The notes: generated by a model not told the origin, from the letters alone. DNA of 64,000 nt from Clostridia bacterium (GCA_017429985.1 JAFRNW010000042.1:62001-126000), one strand, 5' to 3'. Counted from the stretch's first letter, positions 53,679-62,718 are shown. Numbers and translations are program-made.

Positions 53679-54895
53679 ACGATCTGGAAAAGATAGAATT
53701 TCAGGTAGTTCGTTTCCGGAACATTCCAGAGGATGGGATGATCGGGCGCCTGCTGCCTGCATTCGATCTGTCTGAGCTGGACGTCTGCGTCCGCTGCCGC
53801 GCTTGCCAGCATTTCGCGGAAGAGTTCGTCCGTTGCGAAATGCGAACAGGAACAGGTCGCAAGGTATCCGCCGCGGGGCAGGAGTTTCATCGCTTTCATG
53901 TTGATCTCCTTATAGCCCTTCATGGCGTTCTTTACGGTCGCCGTGCTCTTTGTGAATGCGGGGGGATCCAGGATGATGTAATCATACCGGCGGTCTCCGG
54001 CGTCCGCATACTCCGTCAGGAGACGGAAGACGTCCGCCGAAATGAAATCCATATGGTCAAGGAGATTGTTTCGGGAGGCGTTTGCCTTGGCCGCCAGGAC
54101 CGCGTCCTCGGAGATGTCGACCGCGGTGACGTGTTCCGCGCCTGCTTTTGCGCAGTTTAACGCGAAAGCGCCCGTATGGGTAAAGCAGTCGAGCACCGTT
54201 CTCCCGCCTGCGATCCGCGCGGCGGCCTGACGGTTATATTTCTGGTCCAGAAAGAATCCCGTTTTCTGCCCGTCGAAATAGTCCACGTCATAAAGGATGC
54301 CGTTTTCCGTGATCTCCGTATGACCGCTGAGATCGGTCCGCAGTCCGTTCCCGGGATAAAAACGTTTTTCCGGCTGCATGCCTTCCTTCAGGCGGAGCGG
54401 GGAATCGTTTCGTTCATATATGGCGGAAACGGAAACGCCGTATTCGGCAAGGACGCGGATGATCGCGGAAAAAATGACGTCTTTTTTCAGCTCGATGCCG
54501 AGGGACAGGACCTGGGCAACCAGGATATCTGAAAAACGGTCCACGGTCAGGCCGGGAAACATATCCGATTCGCCGAAGATAAGCCTGCAGCAGGAAAAAT
54601 CATTTCCCATGACCTGGTGCCGGTACGCGATCGCGTAACGGACCCGTCTTTCCCAGAAAGCATCGTCGAAGCGGTCATTCGTGTTGCGTGAAATGATCCG
54701 GATTCGGATTTTACTGTTGCTGTTGTAAAATCCCGTTCCGAGGTATTTCCCTTTCTGCGAGCACACGTCGACAAGGCTGCCGTCCGCCGGGACCGCCTCC
54801 ACGGAAAGGATCTCATCGGAAAACACCCACGGATGGCCTCCGCGCACCGCGCGCTCTCCTTTTGGCGTTATGGTTGCTTTGATATAGGTTCTCAT
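53675..54895 (-). CDS. rlmI: RlmI-type 23S rRNA m5C methyltransferase
   Basis: A 406-residue class I SAM enzyme. The N-terminal PUA domain reads KGERAVRGGHPWVFSDEI. A middle domain has LIFGESDMFPGLTVDRF. The catalytic domain has GQKTGFFLDQKYNR, VLDCFTHTGAFALNCAKAGA, VDISEDAV, ILDPPAFTKS and CSCSHF with the catalytic Cys. E. coli RlmI methylates C1962; the same target is likely but unproven. It overlaps the YgjP-like gene downstream by four bases and lies nine bases behind the beta-lactamase-like gene. Confidence 0.93.
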   Translation of the reverse strand: MRTYIKATITPKGERAVRGGHPWVFSDEILSVEAVPADGSLVDVCSQKGKYLGTGFYNSNSKIRIRIISRNTNDRFDDAFWERRVRYAIAYRHQVMGNDFSCCRLIFGESDMFPGLTVDRFSDILVAQVLSLGIELKKDVIFSAIIRVLAEYGVSVSAIYERNDSPLRLKEGMQPEKRFYPGNGLRTDLSGHTEITENGILYDVDYFDGQKTGFFLDQKYNRQAAARIAGGRTVLDCFTHTGAFALNCAKAGAEHVTAVDISEDAVLAAKANASRNNLLDHMDFISADVFRLLTEYADAGDRRYDYIILDPPAFTKSTATVKNAMKGYKEINMKAMKLLPRGGYLATCSCSHFATDELFREMLASAAADADVQLRQIECRQQAPDHPILWNVPETNYLKFYLFQIV

Positions 54896-54904
54896 CTTTC
54901 TGCC

Positions 54905-56128
54905 TCAGGTTCTGTACTTACGGTTCAATATTTCACCGATCGGATTCTTCAGGTGCCTGTCCTTATAATATACATAATTCTGCGATACGGGATATTCCAG
55001 CCCGTCGTCCCAGACAACCGACTCAAGATGGTTTTCAGGGTCCGGGCGCCCTGTCGCGACTGTAACACGGTTATGGATGCGATTTGAGAGATGAACCATG
55101 AACATATTCCTGTTCGGATCGACGGAGAAATGATTTCCGGTAAAGCCGTTCAGGGCGATGGTTCCGTCCGTAAAGCATTGCGGGACTTCGCTGAATGTCT
55201 GGATGGGGTGCTTCGCGTAGCACAGATAACCGAGATAATGCGTATAGGATCCGTCCGGAAGCCGGAATCCGGTCCGGTTTTTCCCTATTTCCATAAGGAG
55301 AGACCGGGGAAGGACGCAGCCGTTGAGAAGGCCCTGGGCGAGGTGCGTCATGTCTCCGATCGTTGAAAAAAGCCCGGCGTGGCCGCACAGATCCGAACCG
55401 TCCCTGCTGATGATCCGGGCCTTCGGGTCGTGAACGGTTCCGACAGGGCAGTCGGTGTCAAGAACCTTGGTCCCGTCCGGGAGAATGCGCCGCTCATAAT
55501 TGTAGCAGGCGGTCCTGGAATACAGTTCCGCGGGGACGACAGCATACGTGTGTGACATTCCTAGCGGGGAGAGGATATGATCCCTGAGATAGGAAAAGTA
55601 ATCCGTTCCCGCTGCGCTTTCAATCACGTATTTCAGGATCATGGCGCCCATATCCGTGTAGTACCGTCTCTCAGGGCGCGGAGACGGCTTGGCGCTGAAC
55701 AGCAGGTCGAGCGCGTCCCCGGGATTCCGCTGGGCGTCGATCCGTTCGTCCGTCGAAACAGCTTTCTGGAAAGACAGAAGGTCCAGAACGGAAATATCGT
55801 TCAGAAAACGGAACCGGCTGTCGTGTCTGGAGATCGGGTCGTCAAAGGACAGCCTGCCTGCCTCCCTCAGCTGAAGAATGGAAATGGCCGTAAAGATCTT
55901 TGTGACAGAGGCAAGATCGTATATGGACTCCGGCTCCGATTTGCGTTCGCTTGAGACAAAACGGCCGTCTTCCGTCCGCTCGCATTCCTGGATCAGCCCG
56001 CAGCAGAGCTGTTCATATGAGCGGGCGTTTCCGAAGGAGAGATTGATGCCGGAGATGATTCTCTTTTCTTCCGTAAGAATGCGGATTCCTTCCGAGAGTT
56101 CGATGGGTACTACCTCATTTCCGTTCAA
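54905..56128 (-). CDS. Serine beta-lactamase-like hydrolase (class C / esterase type)
   Basis: A protein of about 407 residues. The nucleophile motif SxxK is SVTKIF in IYDLASVTKIFTAISI. YYTDMGAMI supplies the YxN/YxD-type Tyr, and a third motif HAGLFSTIGDM sits where HxG is expected. It has no evident signal peptide, so it is probably a cytosolic or surface esterase or D-amino peptidase rather than a true beta-lactamase. The start is uncertain: no ATG lies near the N-terminal domain boundary. TTG 56128 is the most plausible start, as longer frames run into the divergent GIY-YIG gene. Confidence 0.82.
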   Translation of the reverse strand: MNGNEVVPIELSEGIRILTEEKRIISGINLSFGNARSYEQLCCGLIQECERTEDGRFVSSERKSEPESIYDLASVTKIFTAISILQLREAGRLSFDDPISRHDSRFRFLNDISVLDLLSFQKAVSTDERIDAQRNPGDALDLLFSAKPSPRPERRYYTDMGAMILKYVIESAAGTDYFSYLRDHILSPLGMSHTYAVVPAELYSRTACYNYERRILPDGTKVLDTDCPVGTVHDPKARIISRDGSDLCGHAGLFSTIGDMTHLAQGLLNGCVLPRSLLMEIGKNRTGFRLPDGSYTHYLGYLCYAKHPIQTFSEVPQCFTDGTIALNGFTGNHFSVDPNRNMFMVHLSNRIHNRVTVATGRPDPENHLESVVWDDGLEYPVSQNYVYYKDRHLKNPIGEILNRKYRT

Positions 56129-56149
56129 AGACCGTGATATACTGCATAC

Positions 56150-56443
56150 ATGGAACAGTTTCGGGAAACACGCTGGGAGGTTTATATGCTTCGCTGCGCG
56201 GACGGATCCCTGTATACAGGGATCGCCCGGGATGCCGAGCGCCGCGCGGAAATGCATAATTCCGGAAAGGGAGCCAAATATACGCGATCCAGGCTGCCGG
56301 CGGTTCTGGTTTACAGGGAGCCGTGCTGCGGCTACTCCGCCGCGTTACGGAGAGAAGCGGCAATCAAGCGTCTCCCGCGCACGGAGAAGCTCCTGATGGC
56401 AGAAAACTATGCAAAGAATCATCCTCTAAGCTCGTCAGGCTGA
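56150..56443 (+). CDS. GIY-YIG nuclease domain protein
   Basis: A 97-residue single-domain protein of the UPF0213/YhbQ type. Its signature is VYMLRCADGSLYTGIARDAE (variant of GIY-YIG), followed by KGAKYTRSRLPAVLVY and REAAIKRLPRTEKLLM. These small proteins resemble SLX1-like nucleases and probably act on branched or damaged DNA; activity is largely inferred. It is divergent from the beta-lactamase-like gene, with only 21 bases between start codons, and its end overlaps the amidohydrolase 3' end by 25 bases. Confidence 0.88.
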   Translation: MEQFRETRWEVYMLRCADGSLYTGIARDAERRAEMHNSGKGAKYTRSRLPAVLVYREPCCGYSAALRREAAIKRLPRTEKLLMAENYAKNHPLSSSG

Positions 56444-57231
56444 ATCCCGAAAACGGATGCGGCGTTTTTCCAGAGGATCTGCTCCCGCTCCTCGTCCGTG
56501 AGGAACAGGCCGTTAAACTTTTCGACTTCCTCTGCAGGGGACCACATTGGATAATCTGTTCCGAAAAGAACGCGTTCCGCGCCGATGAAGCGGATAAAAG
56601 CAGTCGCTTCCGCCCTGCCGAGGGCATACAGCGAGGACGAGCAGTCCACATACAGCTTTTTCTGGTCGAACAGTTCCGCCACGGCGCCTCTCCATACGGT
56701 CCATCCGCCGAAATGCGCTCCGATGAGGATCAGGTCGGGGAATCTTGAGAGGACTTCCAGGATCTGGACCGGATTCGAATATGCGTAGCGGTCATCACCG
56801 CAATGGCACAGGACTGGAAGTTTTTCTCTTTCACATAACGCAAAAATGCGGAGAAACCTTGGATCCGCCACGGAAGTCTGCTGAAAATCGGGATGGATTT
56901 TGATCCCTTTGAGCCCGAGTTCTCGGATTTGCCGGAAGTCTTCCTCGGGATCCGATGTGTCCGGATGCACGGATCCGAGCCCCAGAAACTTTTCGGGGTG
57001 CTGCTGTACGGAGTCCGCAATAAACCGGTTGATGGAAGCGACCTGGTGCGGTGTAGTGGCAACGCTGCTGAGAATGTGGAGGGAGATGCCGGAAGAGTGC
57101 TCTTCCCTTAACAGCGTGCTGACTTTTCCGTCGAAGCAGATGGGCTCGTGGTAGAACGTGCCGATGGACGAAGAAGCGCGGTCGGCGATCTGGTCGGGAT
57201 ATACGTGGCAGTGTGAGTCGATAATCTTCAT
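56419..57231 (-). CDS. Amidohydrolase-2 family TIM-barrel hydrolase
   Basis: A 270-residue metal-dependent hydrolase or decarboxylase-like enzyme. The metal motif is IIDSHCHVYPD at the N terminus; LGLKGIKIHPDFQ, VLCHCGDD, LIGAHFGG and LFGTDYPMWSP follow in the order expected of the family. Substrate unknown. ATG 57231 begins the family motif almost at once, so the start is secure. Convergent overlap with the GIY-YIG gene means both cannot be long 3'-untranslated messages without antisense contact. Confidence 0.87.
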   Translation of the reverse strand: MKIIDSHCHVYPDQIADRASSSIGTFYHEPICFDGKVSTLLREEHSSGISLHILSSVATTPHQVASINRFIADSVQQHPEKFLGLGSVHPDTSDPEEDFRQIRELGLKGIKIHPDFQQTSVADPRFLRIFALCEREKLPVLCHCGDDRYAYSNPVQILEVLSRFPDLILIGAHFGGWTVWRGAVAELFDQKKLYVDCSSSLYALGRAEATAFIRFIGAERVLFGTDYPMWSPAEEVEKFNGLFLTDEEREQILWKNAASVFGIQPDELRG

Positions 57232-57399
57232 AATACAGATGATTGTAGCACAGAAATGCGTTCCGAGTCAGTATGAATATTTAGCCATGCGTTTACGATA
57301 CAGAGTGGATTTGCTGCCAAATCCGTTCAACAGACGGCATGCAGCGGATCCGGGGCAGGATATGGAATGCTCCGGGACCATCTGAAACACGGGAAACGA

Positions 57400-57430
57400 A
57401 AAAGTCGCTCCTGCGTGTGCAGAAGCGACC
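57400..57430 (-). terminator. Terminator after the MntR-type regulator
   Basis: On the minus strand, GTCGCTTC, a TGCACACGCA loop and GGAGCGAC are followed by TTTTTCG. The rest of 57232-57492 shows no gene. Confidence 0.85.
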
Positions 57431-57492
57431 GGAGTATTCGACCGGATGCGGACAATCCGCCCGGGCGGAACGCCGCAGCAGGAAGCAGTCTG

Positions 57493-57861
57493 TCAGTCAA
57501 GCCGGCTGGAACAGGCGAGAATCGCCTGGAAGCTTTCTTCGTGAAGATCGTGCTCCATTTTGCAGGCGTCCTGAAATGCAATGGTTTCATCGACTCCCAG
57601 GCGCATTAAAAAACCTGCGAGTTCTTTATGACGGTTATAGATGCCTTCGGCGATTGCGCGTCCGGAATCGGAGAGCGTGATGGCACTGTCCTTATCCATA
57701 TGGATGTAGCCGTTTTCGCGGAGCAGTTTCATGGCATGGCTGACGCTGGGCTTTGTCACGCCCAGATGTCTGGCTACGTCCACGGAACGCGCGGCGCCGT
57801 TTTTTATTTGAAAAATCAGGATCGCTTCCAGATAATCTTCGGCGGATTCATTGATTTTCAT
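57493..57861 (-). CDS. DtxR/MntR-type metal-dependent repressor
   Basis: A 122-residue regulator. The N-terminal winged helix starts with the typical ESAEDYLEAILIF, and the recognition helix is in VTKPSVSHAMKLLRENGY. The dimerisation and metal domain contains LGVDETIAFQDACKMEHDLH, whose E, H and D residues fit the DtxR/MntR metal sites. It lacks the C-terminal SH3-like (FeoA) domain, like MntR. It would sense Mn or Fe. No transporter gene is adjacent, so the regulon lies elsewhere. AGGAG precedes ATG 57861. Confidence 0.88.
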   Translation of the reverse strand: MKINESAEDYLEAILIFQIKNGAARSVDVARHLGVTKPSVSHAMKLLRENGYIHMDKDSAITLSDSGRAIAEGIYNRHKELAGFLMRLGVDETIAFQDACKMEHDLHEESFQAILACSSRLD

Positions 57862-57911
57862 AGGAGATCTCCTTCCGGATACCTGCGGGAAACAGGCATC
57901 CCGGGAAACGG

Positions 57912-58838
57912 TCAAAAAAGCGCTTTGTCCGGATAAAGTCCCGCTTCTGTCATTTTCTCCAATGCGGCGACTACGGAGGGCTTGTCTTCTTTGTAGGTAA
58001 CGCCATACCAGCGGTCGGGGCTCGGTATGACTTCAACACTGGCTTTGCCGCTTCTCAGCAGCTTCCCGACTTCCATCGGAATCAGGAATTCCGCCTTTTC
58101 GGGATTTGCCGGCACTTCATTGTTCAGAAAATCCGGGAATCTTGCCGAGATCTCATCCAGAATGCTCGGGGTAAATCCCCACATGTTCATGGACACCAGA
58201 TTGTCAGCGGGGATATGCGTATAGGTCTTTCCTTCGTCTTCCGTAAAGGCGGGACCGTCGGGCGTGCGGACGATGCGGAGGCGTTCCACGACATTGATCA
58301 GCGTCCCGTTCGGGTCTGTCTCACAAACTCCCCGGGCAACATGACCGTGATCGGTCAGAGTGTTGTCAAGCAGGAAACCGATCATGCAGTAGTCGTACTT
58401 GTCCTTTTTATCCTCTGATCTCGTGAGCCGGTCATACAAAAGCTTAAAGCCCTGTTTTCCGTAGTAGTCATCAGAATTGATGACGGCAAACGGTCCGTCG
58501 ATCACATCCTTGCAGCAGAGGATGGCATGCGCGGTTCCCCAGGGCTTTTTTCTGCCTTCGGGGATCTCGTACCCCGGCGGAAGCATGCTGTCCAGCTGCT
58601 GGAAGACGTATTCGACTTCCATTTCCTTCGCAACACGGTTGCCGATCATTTCCTTGAAGCGTTCTTCAAGATCCCTGTTGATGATGAAGACGACTTTTTC
58701 AAAACCTGCCTGCTTGGCGTCAAAAATCGAGTAGTCAATGATGATTTCCCCGTGCTTGCCGACGGGATCGATCTGTTTCAGTCCGCCGTAGCGGGACCCC
58801 ATACCTGCTGCCATAACGACCAGAACCGGTTTGCTCAT
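57912..58838 (-). CDS. Sugar-phosphate nucleotidyltransferase
   Basis: A 308-residue protein with the Rossmann-like NTP-transferase fold. The nucleotide loop is VVMAAGMGSRYGGLKQ, followed by DPVGKHGEIIIDYSIFDAKQ and INSDDYYG (metal Asp). AHAILCCKDVIDGPFAVIN fits the family. Such enzymes make NDP-sugars from sugar-1-phosphates. The specific sugar is not readable. Phosphoglucomutase at 40 kb could supply glucose-1-phosphate. AAGGAGG precedes ATG 58838. Confidence 0.88.
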   Translation of the reverse strand: MSKPVLVVMAAGMGSRYGGLKQIDPVGKHGEIIIDYSIFDAKQAGFEKVVFIINRDLEERFKEMIGNRVAKEMEVEYVFQQLDSMLPPGYEIPEGRKKPWGTAHAILCCKDVIDGPFAVINSDDYYGKQGFKLLYDRLTRSEDKKDKYDYCMIGFLLDNTLTDHGHVARGVCETDPNGTLINVVERLRIVRTPDGPAFTEDEGKTYTHIPADNLVSMNMWGFTPSILDEISARFPDFLNNEVPANPEKAEFLIPMEVGKLLRSGKASVEVIPSPDRWYGVTYKEDKPSVVAALEKMTEAGLYPDKALF

Positions 58839-58902
58839 TGCTGTGCCTCCTTATGATAAATGTTACATAACGAATCCGTCTTTCGACTGCATTGTATTCA
58901 TT

Positions 58903-58931
58903 ATTATACGAAACGATCGGCGGAACCGCAA
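58903..58931 (-). promoter_or_regulatory. Promoter of the nucleotidyltransferase-mntR unit
   Basis: On the minus strand, TTGCGG (58931-58926) and TATAAT (58908-58903) are separated by 17 bp. Confidence 0.75.
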
Positions 58932-59017
58932 CCAAGGTACTGCGCGCGGACTTATGCCGGACCGAAATATGCTGCCCCGATCGTTCCCGCGACATTACAT
59001 ATCATCCACCCGAAGCA

Positions 59018-59758
59018 TTAAGGATCCAATACATCTGTTGTGACCTGCCCGATCGTGATCCATCCTCTCAGAAGATAGTATACGTCCGTATCATCCGGGG
59101 CTTCTTCAGGGGCAATATGGGTCGACGAATGCTGAAACTCGGTTTTTCCGTTCGCTTCGGAAATCAGCGCATATCCGTTTTTATACAGGTTGATCGGGGC
59201 AAGACGGACATTTTTCCGGATCCCCCTGATCTCATCGGAGGGGATCCCTGGAAGGTTGACGTTCCATAGCGCATTGCGGCCAATCGGGAGCGGGACCAGC
59301 TCTGAGATAATGGAAGGCAGGAACCTGTCCACCGTGTCCTGCACGGTCGCAGGGGACTGCACGGAGCCGACAGAAAAAGCCATGGCGGGTATTCCGTTCA
59401 TCAGCGCTTCCTTTGCTGCCCCGATCGTTCCGGAATAGGCAGCATCGAATCCTGCGTTGAAACCCTTGTTGATGCCTGAAAACACAATGTCGGGCTTTAC
59501 GGGAAGCAAGGAAGCGACGGAAAGCTTCACGCAGTCAGCGGGCGTGCCGGAAACGCTCCATGATTTCCGGGCGAAGGGAAGCTCCCGCTCCGTGGCGGTC
59601 AGACGCGAGTTGATGGTAATGTGATGGGACATGGCGCTGCACTGATGATCCGGTGCCGCGACGAAAACAGTGCCAAAGCCGGAAGCTATTTTTATAAGCT
59701 GCAAAAGCAGCTCGGAGGAGATGCCGTCATCATTGGTGACAAGGATATTCAAGGACAC
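59018..59758 (-). CDS. surE: 5'/3'-nucleotidase SurE
   Basis: A 246-residue metal-dependent phosphatase that hydrolyses nucleoside monophosphates. The signature ILVTNDDGI carries the Asp pair, followed by VFVAAPDHQCSAMSH (Ser/Asn metal block). SGTPADCVKLSV, VFSGINKGFNAG and AYSGTIGAAKEA follow in SurE order. The start is GTG 59758 with AGAGG five bases upstream; TTG 59752 is possible. Confidence 0.94.
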   Translation of the reverse strand: MSLNILVTNDDGISSELLLQLIKIASGFGTVFVAAPDHQCSAMSHHITINSRLTATERELPFARKSWSVSGTPADCVKLSVASLLPVKPDIVFSGINKGFNAGFDAAYSGTIGAAKEALMNGIPAMAFSVGSVQSPATVQDTVDRFLPSIISELVPLPIGRNALWNVNLPGIPSDEIRGIRKNVRLAPINLYKNGYALISEANGKTEFQHSSTHIAPEEAPDDTDVYYLLRGWITIGQVTTDVLDP

Positions 59759-59902
59759 AAAACCTCTTTCCTAATCTTGCATACCATTATATCCTAAAAA
59801 GACACGGGACAGAAGAAGAATTCGCCGGAGTGAAGCGAGGCGGGCAGTCCGTTCATTTTCAGTCGTAAACCGTGCGGGGGAACCCTCGGAATGAAAAATG
59901 CC

Positions 59903-59931
59903 TTGCATATGTTTTGCATCTGGGATAAAAT
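59903..59931 (+). promoter_or_regulatory. Promoter of tRNA-Val
   Basis: TTGCAT (59903-59908) and TAAAAT (59926-59931) are separated by 17 bp, and the tRNA starts 15 bp further. Confidence 0.78.
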
Positions 59932-59945
59932 ACTATCTGTGGCTC

Positions 59946-60022
59946 GGGAATGTAGCCCAGCTGGTCAGAGCGCCTCGTTCACATCGAGGAGGTCAAGGGT
60001 TCGAGCCCCCTCATTCCCACCA
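59946..60022 (+). tRNA. tRNA-Val (CAC)
   Basis: The acceptor stem GGGAATG pairs with CATTCCC. The anticodon stem CCTCG / CGAGG encloses the loop TTCACAT, giving anticodon CAC, which reads the Val codon GTG. The T arm GGGTTCGAGCCCC is standard, and ACCA is encoded (60019-60022). It stands alone with its own promoter and terminator. Confidence 0.97.
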
Positions 60023-60027
60023 AAAAA

Positions 60028-60057
60028 GCTCCCTGAATACAGGGAGTTTTTGTTTTT
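60028..60057 (+). terminator. Terminator of tRNA-Val
   Basis: AAGCTCCCT, a GAATAC loop and AGGGAG are followed by TTTTTGTTTTT. Confidence 0.92.
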
Positions 60058-60130
60058 CTGTCAAAGCTGTCTTGCGCCATCCGATATGCTGCCCATTCGC
60101 CGGCCGGATCGGAAACGGAATGATTTCATC

Positions 60131-60886
60131 TTACTGATTCGGCAATTGACTGTCTTCAGCAGGAACTATTTCCGGATCTATTTTTTCTATTTCTTTCATA
60201 TAACCGGCCGTAATAATGCCCGCAGGAAGCGCGACAAAAGCAACGCCGAAAAGCGAGGAGAACATGGAGATCGCCCTTCCAACCTCTGACACAAGATACA
60301 CATCCCCATACGCCACCGTTGTCAGGGAAACAACCGCCCAGTAAATAGCATCATAGATATTATCAAACGTATCCGGTTCAACGTTGAAAGCAATAAGAGC
60401 GGATATGTAAACATATCCGAGAGCAAAAATGCCGACGGTCAGGAGAGCCTTCTTTGAGTTTTTGATTACATTTAGAATGATCTGTACATTTTTTGAGTAC
60501 CGGATAAACTTAAAAATGCGCAGAACACGCGTTGCCCTTACCATTCGGAAAACACGCAGCATCTTGAACCCGCGGTGAAGAAGCGTCACCGAGGGCAGTA
60601 TGGAAATGAGATCGATGATAGCCATCGGTGTGAACGGGTATCGCAGAAAGGCAATGACAGGTTTGTCATTGCTCCCAAAATCCGCCGTTGACCAGCGCAA
60701 TAAATAATCAATGATAAATACAACCGTCGTGATCTCGTCTGTAATGTTAAAAAACGGTATCTCTTCTTTGAAATTGAGCGGCAGAAGACTGACGATGATC
60801 ATGACCATCATAAAGGCGTCATAGACGCTGCTCCAAACATCCTGTCCGTCCGATGCCTCTATCGTGCGGTAAATCCGTTCTCTCAT
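60131..60886 (-). CDS. Voltage-gated K+ channel (Kv-like, six-helix) with TVAYGD filter
   Basis: A 251-residue ion channel. Six transmembrane helices are visible. S4 is a proper voltage sensor with repeated Arg/Lys (FKMLRVFRMVRATRVLRIFK). The pore loop reads WAVVSLTTVAYGDVY (filter residues 189-195). Potassium channels carry TVGYGD; here the first Gly of GYG is Ala192 (codon GCG). S6 follows (SMFSSLFGVAFVALPAGI). The tail is short and acidic, without an RCK domain. ATG 60886 has AGGTG upstream; GTG 60895 overlaps that site. Confidence 0.9.
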   Translation of the reverse strand: MRERIYRTIEASDGQDVWSSVYDAFMMVMIIVSLLPLNFKEEIPFFNITDEITTVVFIIDYLLRWSTADFGSNDKPVIAFLRYPFTPMAIIDLISILPSVTLLHRGFKMLRVFRMVRATRVLRIFKFIRYSKNVQIILNVIKNSKKALLTVGIFALGYVYISALIAFNVEPDTFDNIYDAIYWAVVSLTTVAYGDVYLVSEVGRAISMFSSLFGVAFVALPAGIITAGYMKEIEKIDPEIVPAEDSQLPNQ

Positions 60887-60955
60887 TGCGTTCACCTAAA
60901 ATAGAATTGATGAAATGATCCGAAATCCAATAATCCGATATCTATCTTTTTCATC

Positions 60956-60984
60956 ATGATACCTTATAATATTATTTCATTCAA
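60956..60984 (-). promoter_or_regulatory. Promoter of the K+ channel gene
   Basis: On the minus strand, TTGAAT (60984-60979) and TATCAT (60961-60956) are separated by 17 bp, within an AT-rich stretch. Confidence 0.68.
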
Positions 60985-61231
60985 CTTGGGTCGGGGAAAG
61001 GCCCCGTTCCCGGGAATCATTCAGGCTGCTCATCAGGGGTGATTTTCATCAAATAATCTGTATGCCGGGATTACGACGCTATTCCTCGGGTTTCAGAACA
61101 ACAATCAGTTGCCTGGAAAAGCGCTGACGTAAGCATGCCGTTTCGTATCCTTGGCTTCAGGCATTTTGGCCTATCCGCTCGCGGACCGCTTCCTTCGCGG
61201 AAGCAGGCGGCTGCGGAGAGATTTCTGAAAG
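60985..61231. other. Non-coding spacer before the GH3 gene
   Basis: No convincing gene. It holds a GC-rich imperfect inverted repeat GCTTCC-TTCGC-GGAAGC (about 61189-61206) without a T run. Otherwise I see nothing. Confidence 0.55.
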
Positions 61232-61260
61232 TTGAAAAGGCCGGTCGGTTTCAATATAAT
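61232..61260 (+). promoter_or_regulatory. Promoter of the GH3 gene
   Basis: TTGAAA (61232-61237) and TATAAT (61255-61260) are spaced 17 bp apart, 31 bp before the start codon. Confidence 0.82.
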
Positions 61261-61291
61261 AAATGCAAACTGAAGTACCGGAGAATTATTT

Positions 61292-62689
61292 TTGCGCGAA
61301 AAATCCCTGAAATGGATGATAGGAGCACTGTTCATTCTGGCCATATTGATAGCAGGAGTATGGTCGGGTATTCATGCGCTCAAGTCCAGGACGGCCGTTC
61401 CTCAGCCGGTCGTGGAGCAGGTACAGGAAGAACCGGAACCAACGTCTTTTGAAAGCCAGTTGCGGCAGACGGCGCAACCGACTGAAAATCCGCCTGAAGA
61501 ACCGACGTTCGAACCTTCGCCTGCCCAATTGCCGAAGACCGAGGAACCGACTGAAAATCTATCCGCTGACCCAACACCGGGACCGGAAACATTGCAGGGA
61601 AGGACGGAGGAGGAGCTGCTGAAGGAATACATTGCCGGGATGTCCGTTCAGGATAAAATCGGGCAGCTGGTAATGTTCGGCTTTTCGGGAACATCGACGG
61701 TCAGCAAAGATTTTCGAAGAATACTGTCCAAGTACCATGTCGGAAATGTTGTCCTGTATGGAAGCAATATTTTTAAATCGGATGAAAGCGGTGGATTCGA
61801 TACCGCAAGGAAACTGACACGAAGACTGGAGAATGCCAACGAAACCGGGATTCCTTTTCTGATCAGCATTGACATTGAAGGCGGTGTTGTTCTGCGGTTC
61901 CGGTGGCATTCCGCTCCGAATTCTGCGCGTACGCTTGGGAAGAAGAACGACTATGACCTTGCATATAAACAATTCTTCCGTGTCGGGGAAAAGCTGAAGG
62001 ATGTCGGCATCAATATGAATCTTGCCCCTGTTCTGGATATTTCAGAAAACGCCATGAAGACAGTCCTCAGATCAAGAATCATCAGCGGGAACCCGGAAGT
62101 GGCTGCAAATATTGGAAATGCAATAATAAACGGACTCAGAGACGCAAAATGCCTTTCCACCGCCAAGCATTTTCCGGGACATGGAGGCACAACGCAGGAT
62201 TCACATGCCACTACGCCGGTTATCAGGAAATCATTGGAGGAAATGAAGGAATACGATCTGATTCCCTTCCAGGCTGCGGTGGATAACGGGGTGGATACCG
62301 TTCTTGTTGCTCACATTTCCTATCCAAAGATTGACGATCAAAATATTGCGTCGTTGTCTGAGATATTTATTACGAAACTGCTTCGGGAAGAAATGGGGCA
62401 TACGGGTCTGATTATGAGTGATGATTTCCGTATGACGGGGGTTACATCTCAGCATACGGTGGGGGAAGCTGCCGTCCAGTTTATTCTTGCCGGGGGTGAT
62501 ATTATCCTGTGCGGTCCAAGACATGATTTGCAGGAAAAAATCATGGAAGGATTGACCAATGCAGCTGAAAGCGGAGCACTTACGGAAGCGAGACTGGATG
62601 AGAGCGTCTACAGGATTCTATCCAAGAAGATGAAAGTTACGGAATGGAACCCGATGCAAGCATCCGCCTCTGAAGAAGCTGATTCTTGA
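61292..62689 (+). CDS. GH3 family beta-N-acetylhexosaminidase (NagZ-like), membrane-anchored
   Basis: A 465-residue glycosidase. A single N-terminal helix (about 9-26) anchors it, followed by a Pro/Glu/Thr-rich spacer (to about 105). The GH3 domain has MSVQDKIGQLVMFGF, SIDIEGGVVLRF, NMNLAPVLDIS and the NagZ signature KHFPGHGGTTQDSHATTP with its His. IMSDDFRMTG supplies the nucleophile Asp. NagZ enzymes release GlcNAc from muropeptides. The EGG loop departs slightly from DQEGGxVxR. The start is TTG 61292 with GGAG nine bases upstream; ATG 61316 is an alternative that would shorten the basic N terminus. Confidence 0.9.
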   Translation: MREKSLKWMIGALFILAILIAGVWSGIHALKSRTAVPQPVVEQVQEEPEPTSFESQLRQTAQPTENPPEEPTFEPSPAQLPKTEEPTENLSADPTPGPETLQGRTEEELLKEYIAGMSVQDKIGQLVMFGFSGTSTVSKDFRRILSKYHVGNVVLYGSNIFKSDESGGFDTARKLTRRLENANETGIPFLISIDIEGGVVLRFRWHSAPNSARTLGKKNDYDLAYKQFFRVGEKLKDVGINMNLAPVLDISENAMKTVLRSRIISGNPEVAANIGNAIINGLRDAKCLSTAKHFPGHGGTTQDSHATTPVIRKSLEEMKEYDLIPFQAAVDNGVDTVLVAHISYPKIDDQNIASLSEIFITKLLREEMGHTGLIMSDDFRMTGVTSQHTVGEAAVQFILAGGDIILCGPRHDLQEKIMEGLTNAAESGALTEARLDESVYRILSKKMKVTEWNPMQASASEEADS

Positions 62690-62718
62690 GTACAGCAAGT
62701 CTATCACGCGAGAGGGTC

